DNA of 64,000 nt from Nitrososphaerota archaeon. GTDB lineage: Archaea > Thermoproteota > Nitrososphaeria > Nitrososphaerales > Gagatemarchaeaceae. A model generated the notes under the pieces. It saw only the letters and a program-made list of their open reading frames with translations. It was not told the origin of the DNA and made no database searches. The DNA is taken from contig JAPCJI010000002.1 of assembly GCA_027887005.1 (NCBI GenBank), positions 173,958-237,957 of the forward strand, read 5' to 3'. Of the stretch, positions 8,081 through 16,202 are shown piece after piece (the stretch's first letter is position 1; each line of letters starts with the position of its first letter). The position numbers and the translations under genes are program-made.

Positions 8081-9545
8081 CCCTGTTCCTGAGCCACGAA
8101 AGGTCGTTCCCGTAGAGCTCCCTCATGTCGTCCAGTCCGAACCTCATCAGCATCAGCCTCTCAATGCCCGGTCCCCAGGCGAGGACGGGTACCTTGACCC
8201 CTAGGGGAATCGTCACTTCTGGCCTGAAGACTCCCGACCCGCTCAACTCGATCCAAGCCTTGACCGCGTCGGAGTAGCCGACAACCTCGAGAGAGGGCTC
8301 GGTGTAGGGGAAGTAGGATGGCCAGAGCTTGACTGCCTTCATCCCGAGTTTCTTGTAGAATTCAGTCAGGAATCCCATCAGGTGCCTGACGTTGAGCCCC
8401 TCGCCCACCATTATGCCGTCCATCTGGTGGAATTCTGCCAGGTGTTTGTAATCGAGGTTTTCATTCCTGTAAACTTTGCTTACCGCGAAGACGCGCGTCT
8501 CCTTTTCGCCCGACTCTGAAAGGGCCTTCACCGTCAGGACTGTGTTGTGTGTTCGGAGGACGAGTCGCCTAGCCTCCTCGATGTTCCAGGAATATCCCCA
8601 TCCCCGGCTCCCGGTCTTCCAGCCGCTTTCATGGGTCGCAGCCACGTTGGCGATGACCCCCTTCCTGCTCAGCTTCTTGTCCGAGAGACCTTCCAGGTAG
8701 AAGGTATCCTGCATGTCCCTGCCTGGGTGGTCCTGGGGGATGAACAGGGCGTCGAAGTTCCAGAAGGCGGGGTGGACGCTGTTTCCTTCGAGCTCGGTGA
8801 ATCCCATGGAGACGTAGGTTTCCTTCACTTCCCTGATGAAGTCCCGCACTGGGTGCCTCCGGCCTGGAAAGAGGCGAGGAGCCTTCGCCTCGACGTCGAT
8901 CGGGCGGAGGTTCTTTCCCCGCCAGGACCCCGAGGAGAGGGCTTCGGGCGTGAGCCTGTCCAGGTACTGTTCCGAAACGGTGGAGGCCGCCGCTGCCTTG
9001 CCTGGATCAGTGATCATGACAGATACCTTTTGACTTTCCGACCTCAGGATCACACCTCTCTGTACGAGTTCTGGAATCAGTGACTTCTGCTCGGGTGCCA
9101 GGGTGGCCCCACCTGATCCCTTCGAGATGGATTCCAACAGTGACTTCAGCGGTTTCGGTCCCGCAGGGTCTCCTAGCCTAACGGCAGAGTCCTGTCCCTC
9201 CCCGTCCAGTGCAATCCATCCGAGCTTCTTCGCGCGGCCGAAGGCTGCCGCGAACTCACCTTCCGAGGCGAAGCTTCCCTTCAACGCCTTGATGGTCGGG
9301 GGCTCCGAGGACCCTTCAATCATCCTGAGGAGCTCAAGCTCAGGTGGGGAACGTCCGACTCTGAGCGCGGATTCCACCTTCTCATCGATCTTCACCAGGC
9401 CCTTCGACGACAGCCATTGGAGCGAACGCCTGACCTGGTCCTCGTTCAGGCCCGACTTCTCGACTAGGTGGTCGAAATCGATAGACCCCACCCCAGCCAG
9501 AGCCGCAAGGACCTTCCGCTCCATCGGGTGTAGCGAAGTGGACAT
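8061..9545 (-). CDS. pheS: phenylalanyl-tRNA synthetase alpha subunit
   Basis: 494 residues. An N-terminal winged-helix tRNA-binding region (about 1-75) is followed by the class II core. Visible core segments are HPVRDFIREVKETYVSMGF, FNFDALFIPQDHP-like text (NFDALFIPQDHPGRD), LRTHNTVLTVKAL, FHQMDGIMVGEGL, and the motif 3 region GPGIERLMLMRFGLDDMRE. It is the catalytic partner of pheT and lies directly upstream of it on the same strand. trpS lies 9 bp further upstream. The three synthetase genes are likely one transcript. Confidence 0.95.
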   Translation of the reverse strand: MSTSLHPMERKVLAALAGVGSIDFDHLVEKSGLNEDQVRRSLQWLSSKGLVKIDEKVESALRVGRSPPELELLRMIEGSSEPPTIKALKGSFASEGEFAAAFGRAKKLGWIALDGEGQDSAVRLGDPAGPKPLKSLLESISKGSGGATLAPEQKSLIPELVQRGVILRSESQKVSVMITDPGKAAAASTVSEQYLDRLTPEALSSGSWRGKNLRPIDVEAKAPRLFPGRRHPVRDFIREVKETYVSMGFTELEGNSVHPAFWNFDALFIPQDHPGRDMQDTFYLEGLSDKKLSRKGVIANVAATHESGWKTGSRGWGYSWNIEEARRLVLRTHNTVLTVKALSESGEKETRVFAVSKVYRNENLDYKHLAEFHQMDGIMVGEGLNVRHLMGFLTEFYKKLGMKAVKLWPSYFPYTEPSLEVVGYSDAVKAWIELSGSGVFRPEVTIPLGVKVPVLAWGPGIERLMLMRFGLDDMRELYGNDLSWLRNRVEIASR

Positions 9546-9554
9546 CTCGTCCTG

Positions 9555-10685
9555 CTACTTCCCAGAGGACAGGAGATAACTCCTGCTCTTAGCCAGAAGC
9601 TCCTTGGCGTCCTTCATCATCGAATCGCGCTTCCTGTGATGTTCCTCCAGGAATTCTTTGACCAGGCCTAAAACCTCCTGCTTGCACTCTCCGCAGAGCC
9701 GTATCCCCTTCGTGCACTCAGTGTACACCCGTTTGACGTGCTCGTCGTCGAGCCCGAAGTGGAACTGGTAGAGGTCATAGATCGGGCAGATGTTGGCGTT
9801 CGCGCCCAGCTTCCTCTGCTCCTCGACCGTGTCCCTGCCACCGGTGAAGGAGCTCATCACCTTGCGGGAGGCGGAGGATGCACTGTCGTCGAGGGTAAGG
9901 AGCGAGGCCTCGGTCCGCTTGGACATCTTCTCGTTCCCGCCAAGGCTCTTCATGAGCCTGTGGTAGACCGCCGAGGGCGGGACGAACCCGAATTCATCGT
10001 GGTACTTCGCCGCAAGGTCCCTGGTAAGCCTGACGTGCGGGTCCTGGTCGGCGCCCACCGGGACGAGGACCGGCTTGGGTCCCCCGAATTCCGGGAGCTG
10101 GGGCATCAGAATGTCACCCGCCTGGACCAGGGCCGCCATGTACAACCCGATCTGCCTCTCCCCGTAGATAGCCTTCAGCATGTTGTTGGTGACGCCTCTG
10201 GAGAAAATGGTCGCGAGGCGCATCACCCTCATCTCTTCGCTCTGCAGGTAGACGACGGCCCGGTCCGGGTCGAGCCCGAGGGCGAGGATGTCCGCGACGT
10301 TCCTTACGCCAATCTTGGAAGTCTCGGTGAAGGATAGGCCGTTGTCGCTGTAGGCCTCGACGTCGGCTACGGCATAGTAGACCGTTGATTTCTTAGACAG
10401 GGACTGGAAGTAGACCATGTCATCTGCTGTCATCTTGGTGCCAAGGTGGAAGTCGCCGGTCGGCTTGATGCCGCTCATCACGGCGTAGGGCTTGTTCTTC
10501 TCTATCGCGTCGATTATCCTGCCCAGGTCACGGTGGCCGAAGTCGATGCCCCTGCTCAGGTGGGGGCTGGGGTTCTTGAAACGCGAGACGAGTGGAGCTA
10601 CGGGCTCGATCCCGAACTCGGCCTGGAGGCGCCCATAGTCCTTGACTTCGGTGGAACCCCATGGATCAAGCCTGTCTTTCTCCAC
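9555..10685 (-). CDS. trpS: tryptophanyl-tRNA synthetase
   Basis: A 376-residue class I synthetase of the archaeal/eukaryotic type. The HIGH-equivalent is in GIKPTGDFHLGTKM (about residues 70-83), the KMSKS-equivalent in GGNEKMSKRTEAS (about 260-272), and the C-terminal CTKGIRLCGECK has the anticodon-binding region typical of this group. GTG start. It catalyses ATP-dependent charging of tRNA-Trp, whose intron-containing gene lies 5 kb away. Same strand as pheS, 9 bp upstream, in a tight synthetase cluster with coaD preceding it. Confidence 0.94.
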   Translation of the reverse strand: MEKDRLDPWGSTEVKDYGRLQAEFGIEPVAPLVSRFKNPSPHLSRGIDFGHRDLGRIIDAIEKNKPYAVMSGIKPTGDFHLGTKMTADDMVYFQSLSKKSTVYYAVADVEAYSDNGLSFTETSKIGVRNVADILALGLDPDRAVVYLQSEEMRVMRLATIFSRGVTNNMLKAIYGERQIGLYMAALVQAGDILMPQLPEFGGPKPVLVPVGADQDPHVRLTRDLAAKYHDEFGFVPPSAVYHRLMKSLGGNEKMSKRTEASLLTLDDSASSASRKVMSSFTGGRDTVEEQRKLGANANICPIYDLYQFHFGLDDEHVKRVYTECTKGIRLCGECKQEVLGLVKEFLEEHHRKRDSMMKDAKELLAKSRSYLLSSGK

Positions 10686-10729
10686 AATACTCTTGCCTGC
10701 AAGTGTTCGGATTTTATCCCTTTCGAGAA

Positions 10730-11224
10730 TCAGGATGGACCCGTTTCTGCGCCGTGCTGCTTGAGGACCCTCCCATCGCGGTCTATCTCCCCTCTCCTGA
10801 TCCTGGTCGAGGACATTGGTTTCCCATCCTTCGCGAGGACGAATTGGACCACCTCGACCTTGAGGGGAGGGTATCCCTTCTCAGCCCGCAACGAGTTGGC
10901 GATGGGCACTCTCGCGGCCGTCTCCTTGGTCACAACGATTGCCTCGACGTCGGAGGAGGCGATCCCCGGCCCGAAGAAGTCGTCGAGCTTCGCTATGATG
11001 TACTTCATTCCGGGGAACTTGGAACTGATGAGACCTTTGAGTCCCAGGACCCGCTCTTCGTAGGACTGGTCGGGGGACTTGCCTTCCCTGGATGCGAAGC
11101 TGTTCGAGGTCACACCGATCACCACTGTGTCCCCCAACTCGAAGCTCCTCGCAAGGAGGGCTTCGTGCCCCTTGTGGATGTGGTCGAAGGTCCCACCCGT
11201 GGCCACGGTCTTGTACTTCCTCAT
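10730..11224 (-). CDS. coaD: phosphopantetheine adenylyltransferase (archaeal type)
   Basis: 164 residues. The nucleotidyltransferase signature TGGTFDHIHKGHEALL holds the TxGxH-type loop near residues 9-24 and STRIRRGEID the second ATP motif near 137-146. It transfers AMP to 4'-phosphopantetheine in coenzyme A synthesis. The reading frame is open further upstream to 11569, but homology begins at MRKYKTVATGGTFD, so the ATG at 11224 is used. It precedes trpS on the same strand and diverges from the methionine aminopeptidase gene. Confidence 0.92.
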   Translation of the reverse strand: MRKYKTVATGGTFDHIHKGHEALLARSFELGDTVVIGVTSNSFASREGKSPDQSYEERVLGLKGLISSKFPGMKYIIAKLDDFFGPGIASSDVEAIVVTKETAARVPIANSLRAEKGYPPLKVEVVQFVLAKDGKPMSSTRIRRGEIDRDGRVLKQHGAETGPS

Positions 11225-11305
11225 GAGGGCGTGTCCACTTGAATCAGTTGAAATACCACGGACTCGTCGGCGGGTCGAACGCAATAAAGGATTCGTGAAT
11301 GCAAA

Positions 11306-12199
11306 CTGAGTCTGATCGCTGAGGAGTACAGGAAGTCCGGGAAGATCACCAACGACGTGAGGAAGGTGGTCAAGGAGCGGGTCAAACCAGGGATGAGGTA
11401 CCTCGAGGCCTGCCAGCTCGTGGAGAGGGAGATCGGGGCCCGGGGAGGAAGCCCGGCCTTCCCGACGGGCATAGGAGTCGACCAGGTAACGGCGCATTAC
11501 GCCCCCCAGGGAGACGACAGCGCCCTCTTCGACGATAATCAAGTGATCAAGGTCGACTTCGGGGTGCACATCGACGGGTATGTCACAGACACCGCGGTTA
11601 CTGTCACATTCAACCCGGACCGTCGCCTCCTCCTGGACGCGGCAGAGAGGGCCCTAGGCGCCGCCATCGAGACCGCAAAGAAGGACGCCAGGGTAGGCGA
11701 AATCGGCAGGGAGATACACCGGGAGGCAGCCAGGTTCGGGTTCAAGACCATCGAGAACCTGACTGGGCACACGGTCGACAGATACACGGTGCACGCGGGG
11801 AAGAGCATCCCAAACTTGTTCATTCCAGGCATGCAGCCCCTGAGGAAGGGGGACGTCTTTGCCATCGAACCCTTCGTGACCCTCGGCTCAGCGGCCGGCT
11901 ATGTCGTCGACTCGCCGTCGGAGACCATCTTCTCCATCGTCGCGCGCAAGAAGACCGGGTCGGCGGAGCTGGACAGGTTCACGGAGAGAGTCTGGGAGGG
12001 CAGGAAGAGCCTCCCGTTCACTCCGCGCTGGTATGTTGAAGAATTCGGAGAGCGGAAACTCCCGGGAATCCTGGAGAAGCTCATTGGAAAGAGGGTCGTC
12101 AGGTCCTATCCGATGCTAGTCGAAGCGTCCGGGAGCCCCGTCGCCCAGTTTGAACAGACGATGGCCCTTGACGAAGACGGACTGGTCGTGCTAACCTGA
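11306..12199 (+). CDS. map: methionine aminopeptidase, type II
   Basis: The protein removes N-terminal methionine from nascent chains. Metal ligands are visible in IKVDFGVHIDGYVTDTAVT, the LTGHTV segment, FAIEPF and the C-terminal AQFEQT strand. The first usual start in frame is GTG at 11357, but homology clearly continues upstream through SLIAEEYRKSGKITNDVRK. The only in-frame candidates there are CTG codons at 11306 and 11312; TAA at 11285 closes the frame. An ATG at 11299 lies one base out of frame and would read MKLSLIAEEY if one C were absent. The start is therefore uncertain. Confidence 0.9.
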   Translation: MSLIAEEYRKSGKITNDVRKVVKERVKPGMRYLEACQLVEREIGARGGSPAFPTGIGVDQVTAHYAPQGDDSALFDDNQVIKVDFGVHIDGYVTDTAVTVTFNPDRRLLLDAAERALGAAIETAKKDARVGEIGREIHREAARFGFKTIENLTGHTVDRYTVHAGKSIPNLFIPGMQPLRKGDVFAIEPFVTLGSAAGYVVDSPSETIFSIVARKKTGSAELDRFTERVWEGRKSLPFTPRWYVEEFGERKLPGILEKLIGKRVVRSYPMLVEASGSPVAQFEQTMALDEDGLVVLT

Positions 12200-12394
12200 C
12201 GGCTTGGAACTCTCGGCGTAGACCAGGCTGACCCTTGTGTCGTTGCTGCACTTCGTGCACTTGGCTCCTGTTTTCGTGATGTAGTCGCCGACCACAAAGG
12301 CCCTCTTGGTCTTCTGACCGCACACGGGGCACTCTTCTATGGCGTAGACGAGGAGCTTCGATTTCTTGTCAGCTGCCGGGACGGAGCTCATCAT
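12191..12394 (-). CDS. small zinc-ribbon protein
   Basis: 67 residues with two CxxC pairs: CPVC near residues 22-25 and CTKC near 46-49, about 20 residues apart, the geometry of a zinc ribbon. The rest is basic at the start (DKKSKLL) and polar at the end. I do not assign a function; ribosome- or transcription-associated ribbons look similar. Its ATG overlaps the stop codon of the DUF1512 gene (ATGA, 12391-12394), so translation is coupled. It overlaps the 3' end of map by 9 bp on the other strand. Confidence 0.72.
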   Translation of the reverse strand: MMSSVPAADKKSKLLVYAIEECPVCGQKTKRAFVVGDYITKTGAKCTKCSNDTRVSLVYAESSKPSG

Positions 12395-13506
12395 TGGGCA
12401 ACGCCCAGGGTGTTGCCGATGCCGGCCACCAGTACATCGTCTCCCTCCTTCGTCTTCTCCTCGATGAGGCGGGTGAGCACCTGCGAGACTTTGTCCGACG
12501 CCTCTGCTATCTCCTTCCTCATGACCGTGATTGCCTCGAGGATGCTCTGCTTGACCAGGATTGCGTAGAGCGGTATCTTGTAGTGCGTGGCGACTTCCTC
12601 AATCTGGAACTTCTCTACCCCGATCCCGCCGATGGCGGCGCCGACCCCTTCTGCGATCTCGCCCGTCTTCTCTCCCTCGAGCTTGAGAGCGGCATCGATC
12701 ATTATGATTGCGCTGGGCCTGACTCCCATTTCTTCGACCACTTTCTTGATTGCGACTCCAGGTTGACCGACATAGGCCATGGGTCCGTCGGCCTTGAGGA
12801 CGTAGAGCTTCCTCCCTTTGTATTCCGTGATCGCCATGACCGTGTCCTTGGCGATGGCCCTCTTCTCTTTCCCGACCATGAGCTTAGACACCACCACCGG
12901 TCCGACCCCGTCCCCGACGGGCTGGCCGACCTTGAACGAGTCGACTGCGTTGAGGAGTGCGTCCGCCTCCTGGATTATCATAGGCATGAGCATCTGGAGC
13001 TGGATGAGCGTCAGGTAGGAGTTCGTCTTCTTGCCAAGCAGGTAGAAGTGCCTGACTATCTTGTGAATCAGGTTCAGAGATGTGGCGACCTCGAGCAGGT
13101 TCTCGGAGATTGAGACGGTCACAGGGTTGTTCCCAGGCACGAGTCCAGCGACCTCCGCCCTCACTCTGTCGTTGTTCGTCGTGACCACGTGGTCAATCTT
13201 GCCCACGAGCCCCGCTGGGTCGATGTCAACCGGCATGATCGTGACGTAGTCGAGGAACTGGTCAACGCGTTGCGCCGGGTCGGCCGTAGTCTTGCCGACG
13301 TTGACAAGATAGTCAATGGCCTCCTTGCGCGACTTGTCCTTCATCACCTTCAGCTTGTTGAGACCCCTCCCGATGTCCCCCATGGCCATCCATATCTGGA
13401 GGCGCTGGCCGTAGAACATGAAGAGGACGAAACCTCCGAGGTAGACGATGGTGAGGATCGAGTTGAAGTCCCCGCCAACCAGTTGGAGGGTGGAAACAAT
13501 CGACAA
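12391..13506 (-). CDS. DUF1512 family membrane-anchored protein
   Basis: 371 residues matching the archaeal DUF1512 family of unknown function. One hydrophobic segment (ILTIVYLGGFVLFMFYG, about 15-31) is followed by a long soluble part rich in KxxVxEMGVRPSAIIMIDAALKL-like alpha/beta sequence and Gly motifs such as AEGVGAAIGGIGVEKF (about 280-295). The C-terminal VLVAGIGNTLGVAQ could bind a ligand, but no catalytic motif is identifiable. TTG start, with a TATA-like TTAAGT about 33 bp upstream. It is coupled to the zinc-ribbon gene. Confidence 0.78.
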   Translation of the reverse strand: MSIVSTLQLVGGDFNSILTIVYLGGFVLFMFYGQRLQIWMAMGDIGRGLNKLKVMKDKSRKEAIDYLVNVGKTTADPAQRVDQFLDYVTIMPVDIDPAGLVGKIDHVVTTNNDRVRAEVAGLVPGNNPVTVSISENLLEVATSLNLIHKIVRHFYLLGKKTNSYLTLIQLQMLMPMIIQEADALLNAVDSFKVGQPVGDGVGPVVVSKLMVGKEKRAIAKDTVMAITEYKGRKLYVLKADGPMAYVGQPGVAIKKVVEEMGVRPSAIIMIDAALKLEGEKTGEIAEGVGAAIGGIGVEKFQIEEVATHYKIPLYAILVKQSILEAITVMRKEIAEASDKVSQVLTRLIEEKTKEGDDVLVAGIGNTLGVAQ

Positions 13507-13564
13507 AGCTTATTCAAGAAACGAGCGCTTTTGCTCGAACTTAAATGTTCTGGACTTTGGATTC

Positions 13565-13756
13565 ATGAAACGCACCATCGAGGCTTGGATTGGAAAAGGT
13601 GCCGGCACTCAGGCTTCACGAGGGCTCTCGCACCTCACTAGCACCCAAGCGTCGCGTGGTTTCACTTCTCCCCCTCTTTGGAGTCTGGGGTCGGAACGAG
13701 TCCAGGTGGGACCCACACGCTATGGCCGGCTGTGGTGGAGGCCGTGGCGAAGGTAG
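13565..13756 (+). CDS. possible small basic protein with internal repeat
   Basis: A 63-residue ORF in the 310-bp gap between the DUF1512 and Trm112-like genes. A TATA-like ACTTAAATG lies about 24 bp before its ATG, as for leaderless genes here. It repeats the peptide TQASRG twice, twelve residues apart, with five of the six codons differing in the third base, which hints at selection on protein. The C-terminus is Arg/Trp-rich (GRLWWRPWRR). No family is recognised. It may be non-coding; nothing else is visible in the gap. Confidence 0.3.
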   Translation: MKRTIEAWIGKGAGTQASRGLSHLTSTQASRGFTSPPLWSLGSERVQVGPTRYGRLWWRPWRR

Positions 13757-13815
13757 ATTAACGTTTCTGGGTCTCCTGCGAGTGGCTTATACGGACGATA
13801 GGAAATACCCTCGCC

Positions 13816-14085
13816 ATGCAGAGGAAGCTCCTGGACATCCTGGCGTGCCCCATCGACAAGCACTACCCACTGGAACTCCTTGAATTCGAGGTGAAGGGGG
13901 ATGTGATATCCGAGGGCGCGCTCCTATGCTCCGAGTGCGGAAGATACTACCCGATAACTGAGGAGATCCCCGTAATGCTCCCCGACCACCTGAGGAACAG
14001 GAAGGAGGACCTGGGCTTCCTTGAGAAGTGGGCCGGGCGCATCCCTGAAAAGGTCGTTCACGGCGGCAAGCCCTGGAGCCTGTAG
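13816..14085 (+). CDS. Trm112-like zinc protein
   Basis: 89 residues of the Trm112/YcaR type. LLDILACPIDKHYPLEL (about 5-21) opens the fold, then LLCSECGRYYPITEEIPVMLP (about 36-56) is the diagnostic second half. Cys at 11, 38 and 41 are zinc-ligand candidates; the usual first pair is CPxC, and here the fourth cysteine is replaced (CPID), so the site may be incomplete. Trm112 proteins activate methyltransferases for tRNA, rRNA and release factors. ATG start, with a TATA-like GCTTATACG about 30 bp upstream. The partner methyltransferase is not adjacent. Confidence 0.85.
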   Translation: MQRKLLDILACPIDKHYPLELLEFEVKGDVISEGALLCSECGRYYPITEEIPVMLPDHLRNRKEDLGFLEKWAGRIPEKVVHGGKPWSL

Positions 14086-14160
14086 CCAGGTCAGCCACTC
14101 GGGAATCGCTGGATTCGGGAAATCTCATATAAGAACGAAAGCGCGGACTCCTCGGTCCTC

Positions 14161-15507
14161 GTGATACCTAGAAGAGCGGTGATAATGGGGGCGGCCGGGC
14201 GCGACTTCCACAATTTCAACGTCTACTTCCGGGAAAACCCAGAATTCAAGGTAGTTGCGTTCACCGCGACCCAGATTCCATACATCTCGGAAAGGACCTA
14301 CCCGGCGAAATTGGCGGGGAGGCTTTACCCCAAAGGGATTCCGATCAGGCCAGAGGAGACCCTCGGAGAGATACTCGAGTCAGAGGAGGTGACCGACGTC
14401 TACTTCTCCTACAGCGACGTCTCCAACCAGTACGTGATGAACCAGGCCTCGGTGGCCCAGTCCAAGGGAGCCAGTTTCCACCTTCTCGGCCCAAACGACA
14501 CCATGATCAGATCCAAGAAGCCAGTAGTCGCAGTCGTGGCCGTCAGGACGGGTGCTGGGAAGAGCACGGTCAGTCGGAGGGTGGCGGACGTGCTTCTGAA
14601 GCAGGGGTTGAAGTCGGTCGTCGTGCGCCATCCGATGCCCTACGGCGACCTTTCGATACCCGTCCAGAGGTTCGTCACTTACAAGGACCTTGACAGGTTC
14701 CACACGACCATCGAAGAGAGGGAGGAGTACGAGGGGCACATAGACAAGGGGCTCGTCGTGTACGCGGGGGTCGATTACCAGGCGATCCTCGACCAGGCGG
14801 AGAAGGAGTGCGATGTGGTGCTCTGGGACGGTGGGAACAACGATTTCAGTTTCTACAAACCCGACCTGAACATCGTGGTGGTCGACCCGGTCAGGACGGG
14901 TGACGAGCTGACCTACTATCCAGGGGAGACGAACGTCAGGATGGCAGACATCCTCGTCATCAACAAGGTCAACCTTGTGAGCGACCGCGTGGTCGACGAG
15001 CTGGTCAAGAATTGCCTTGGGCTCAACCCCCGTGCGAAGATCGTGAAGACGAAGTCAGAGGCGGTGCTCGACAAGCCTGAGCTCGTTAGGGGGAAGAGGG
15101 TCCTGGCTGTCGAGGACGGCCCCTCGGTCACTCATGGGGGGCTGTCCATAGGAGCTGGGGCGGTGGCGGCGAAGGGGGTCGGCGCCACGCTTGTAGACCC
15201 CAGGAGCATGGCGGTGGGTTCGATAAGAAGCGCGTTCGCGAGGTTCCCGAAGCTCGGAAAGGTCCTCCCGGCCCTTGGCTACAGTGAGGGTCAGCTGAAG
15301 GAGTTGGAGGAGAGCATCAACGCCGTCGAATGCGACGCTGTGGTCCTCGGGACTCCGTCTGACCTTACCAGACTGATTAGCATCAGGCGCCCGGTCGCAC
15401 GGGTGTCTTTTGAAGCGGTTGAGGTGGGCAGGCCCACATTAGACGAGCTGATAGACGCGAGGAAGTTCGGACCTCCGAGTCCTCGGCGCAGCAGAGAGAA
15501 ACCATAA
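14161..15507 (+). CDS. COG2403-type GTPase, cyclic 2,3-diphosphoglycerate synthetase-like
   Basis: 448 residues. An N-terminal Rossmann-like domain (RRAVIMGAAGRDFHNFNVYF, about 3-22) is followed by a P-loop VRTGAGKSTVSRRVAD (about 128-143), DVVLWDGGNNDFSFYKPDL (about 219-237) and LVINKVNLV (about 263-271). Pipelines usually name this family cyclic 2,3-diphosphoglycerate synthetase or predicted GTPase. Synthesis of cDPG, a thermoprotective solute, is known for one methanogen member; extending it to this protein is inference. GTG start, TATA-like CTCATATAAG about 35 bp upstream. It stands alone between a Trm112-like gene and tRNA-Trp. Confidence 0.75.
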   Translation: MIPRRAVIMGAAGRDFHNFNVYFRENPEFKVVAFTATQIPYISERTYPAKLAGRLYPKGIPIRPEETLGEILESEEVTDVYFSYSDVSNQYVMNQASVAQSKGASFHLLGPNDTMIRSKKPVVAVVAVRTGAGKSTVSRRVADVLLKQGLKSVVVRHPMPYGDLSIPVQRFVTYKDLDRFHTTIEEREEYEGHIDKGLVVYAGVDYQAILDQAEKECDVVLWDGGNNDFSFYKPDLNIVVVDPVRTGDELTYYPGETNVRMADILVINKVNLVSDRVVDELVKNCLGLNPRAKIVKTKSEAVLDKPELVRGKRVLAVEDGPSVTHGGLSIGAGAVAAKGVGATLVDPRSMAVGSIRSAFARFPKLGKVLPALGYSEGQLKELEESINAVECDAVVLGTPSDLTRLISIRRPVARVSFEAVEVGRPTLDELIDARKFGPPSPRRSREKP

Positions 15508-15538
15508 AGCCTCGCCACCTCCGCCTAGCCGAACGTGT

Positions 15539-15708
15539 GGGGACGTGGCCCAGCCAAGTGGAATTCCAACTGCGAATTCACCCTGGACAGGCAAGGCGAC
15601 AGGCTCCAGTGCAACAAGAACAAACTACTGACACGGCAACGTGGATGATAGAGCTTTGGAGCGGCAGAAGACACCTGTATATCGTCGGTTCGAATCCGAC
15701 CGTCCCCA
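15539..15708 (+). tRNA. tRNA-Trp(CCA) with D-loop and anticodon-loop introns
   Basis: Acceptor GGGGACG pairs with CGTCCCC, discriminator A, and the T-arm is GTCGG-TTCGAAT-CCGAC. The anticodon stem is ACAGG (15599-15603) with CCTGT (15674-15678), and CT-CCA-G places anticodon CCA at 15606-15608. A 63-nt intron at 15610-15672 occupies the canonical 37/38 site. A second insertion of 33 nt (15556-15588) sits in the D-loop; CCAG/CTGG forms a 4-bp helix with bulges CCA and ACA, and removal leaves D-arm GCCCAGCCAGGCAAGGC. The mature RNA would be 74 nt. The large intron holds CTGA and GATGATAG, reminiscent of half of a box C/D guide, which is suggestive only. Confidence 0.9.
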
Positions 15709-15793
15709 CACTCGACGTCAGTAGGGCATCTTCTGTCGGAAGGGTGTTCAAACTCGTATGATTATATACCGACGAGGAAAGAAATAGGTGGAC

Positions 15794-16198
15794 ATGTTCA
15801 GGGCGTGGCACCGGGTCGGGTTTTTGTTCGTTCTTTCGCTAGTTCTCGCTGTCCCAGTCGCGTCGGCAGTTGCTCCGCCCCCCTACGCCACTACAAGCCT
15901 GACGGCGTCGGGAGTCGCCAAGGAAACCATAGCGGGATTCACCGGGGTGGGTGGGAACTACACGAACACCAATCTCGTCCTGTCAGGAGCTCTGGTATTC
16001 GTGTACGTCGACGTCACGAACGCGTTGAATCAGAATGTGTATGCAGGGGCCACGACTACGACCTTTTCATCGACCACGGCTTCGTTCTTCGTCCCTTTTG
16101 TCGGTCTTCCCTCGGGGACCTACCAGGTCGCGGTATTCGCGACGACGAGTGATGGTGTGCCGATATCGACTCCAGTTCACGTCCAGGTGGTCCTCTGA
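15794..16198 (+). CDS. small exported protein of unknown function
   Basis: About 134 residues. A Sec-type signal peptide is clear: basic start, hydrophobic core FLFVLSLVLAVPVASA, cleavage likely after that stretch. The mature part is Thr/Ser/Val-rich and probably all-beta, with a closing strand VPISTPVHVQVVL, like a small immunoglobulin-type domain. TATA-like ATTATATA at 15761-15768 places the transcript start near 15790, so the ATG at 15794 is favoured over GTG at 15788. Its stop lies 5 bp before the next exported protein, implying one operon. No enzymatic motif is seen. Confidence 0.7.
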   Translation: MFRAWHRVGFLFVLSLVLAVPVASAVAPPPYATTSLTASGVAKETIAGFTGVGGNYTNTNLVLSGALVFVYVDVTNALNQNVYAGATTTTFSSTTASFFVPFVGLPSGTYQVAVFATTSDGVPISTPVHVQVVL

Positions 16199-16202
16199 CA
16201 AA

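Noticed and set aside
11225..11569. N-terminal extension of coaD
   Set aside because: The frame overlaps map coding sequence on the other strand, and similarity to adenylyltransferases starts at the ATG at 11224.
15537..15761. 74-residue ORF across tRNA-Trp
   Set aside because: It reads through the tRNA exons and introns; the tRNA explains the sequence.
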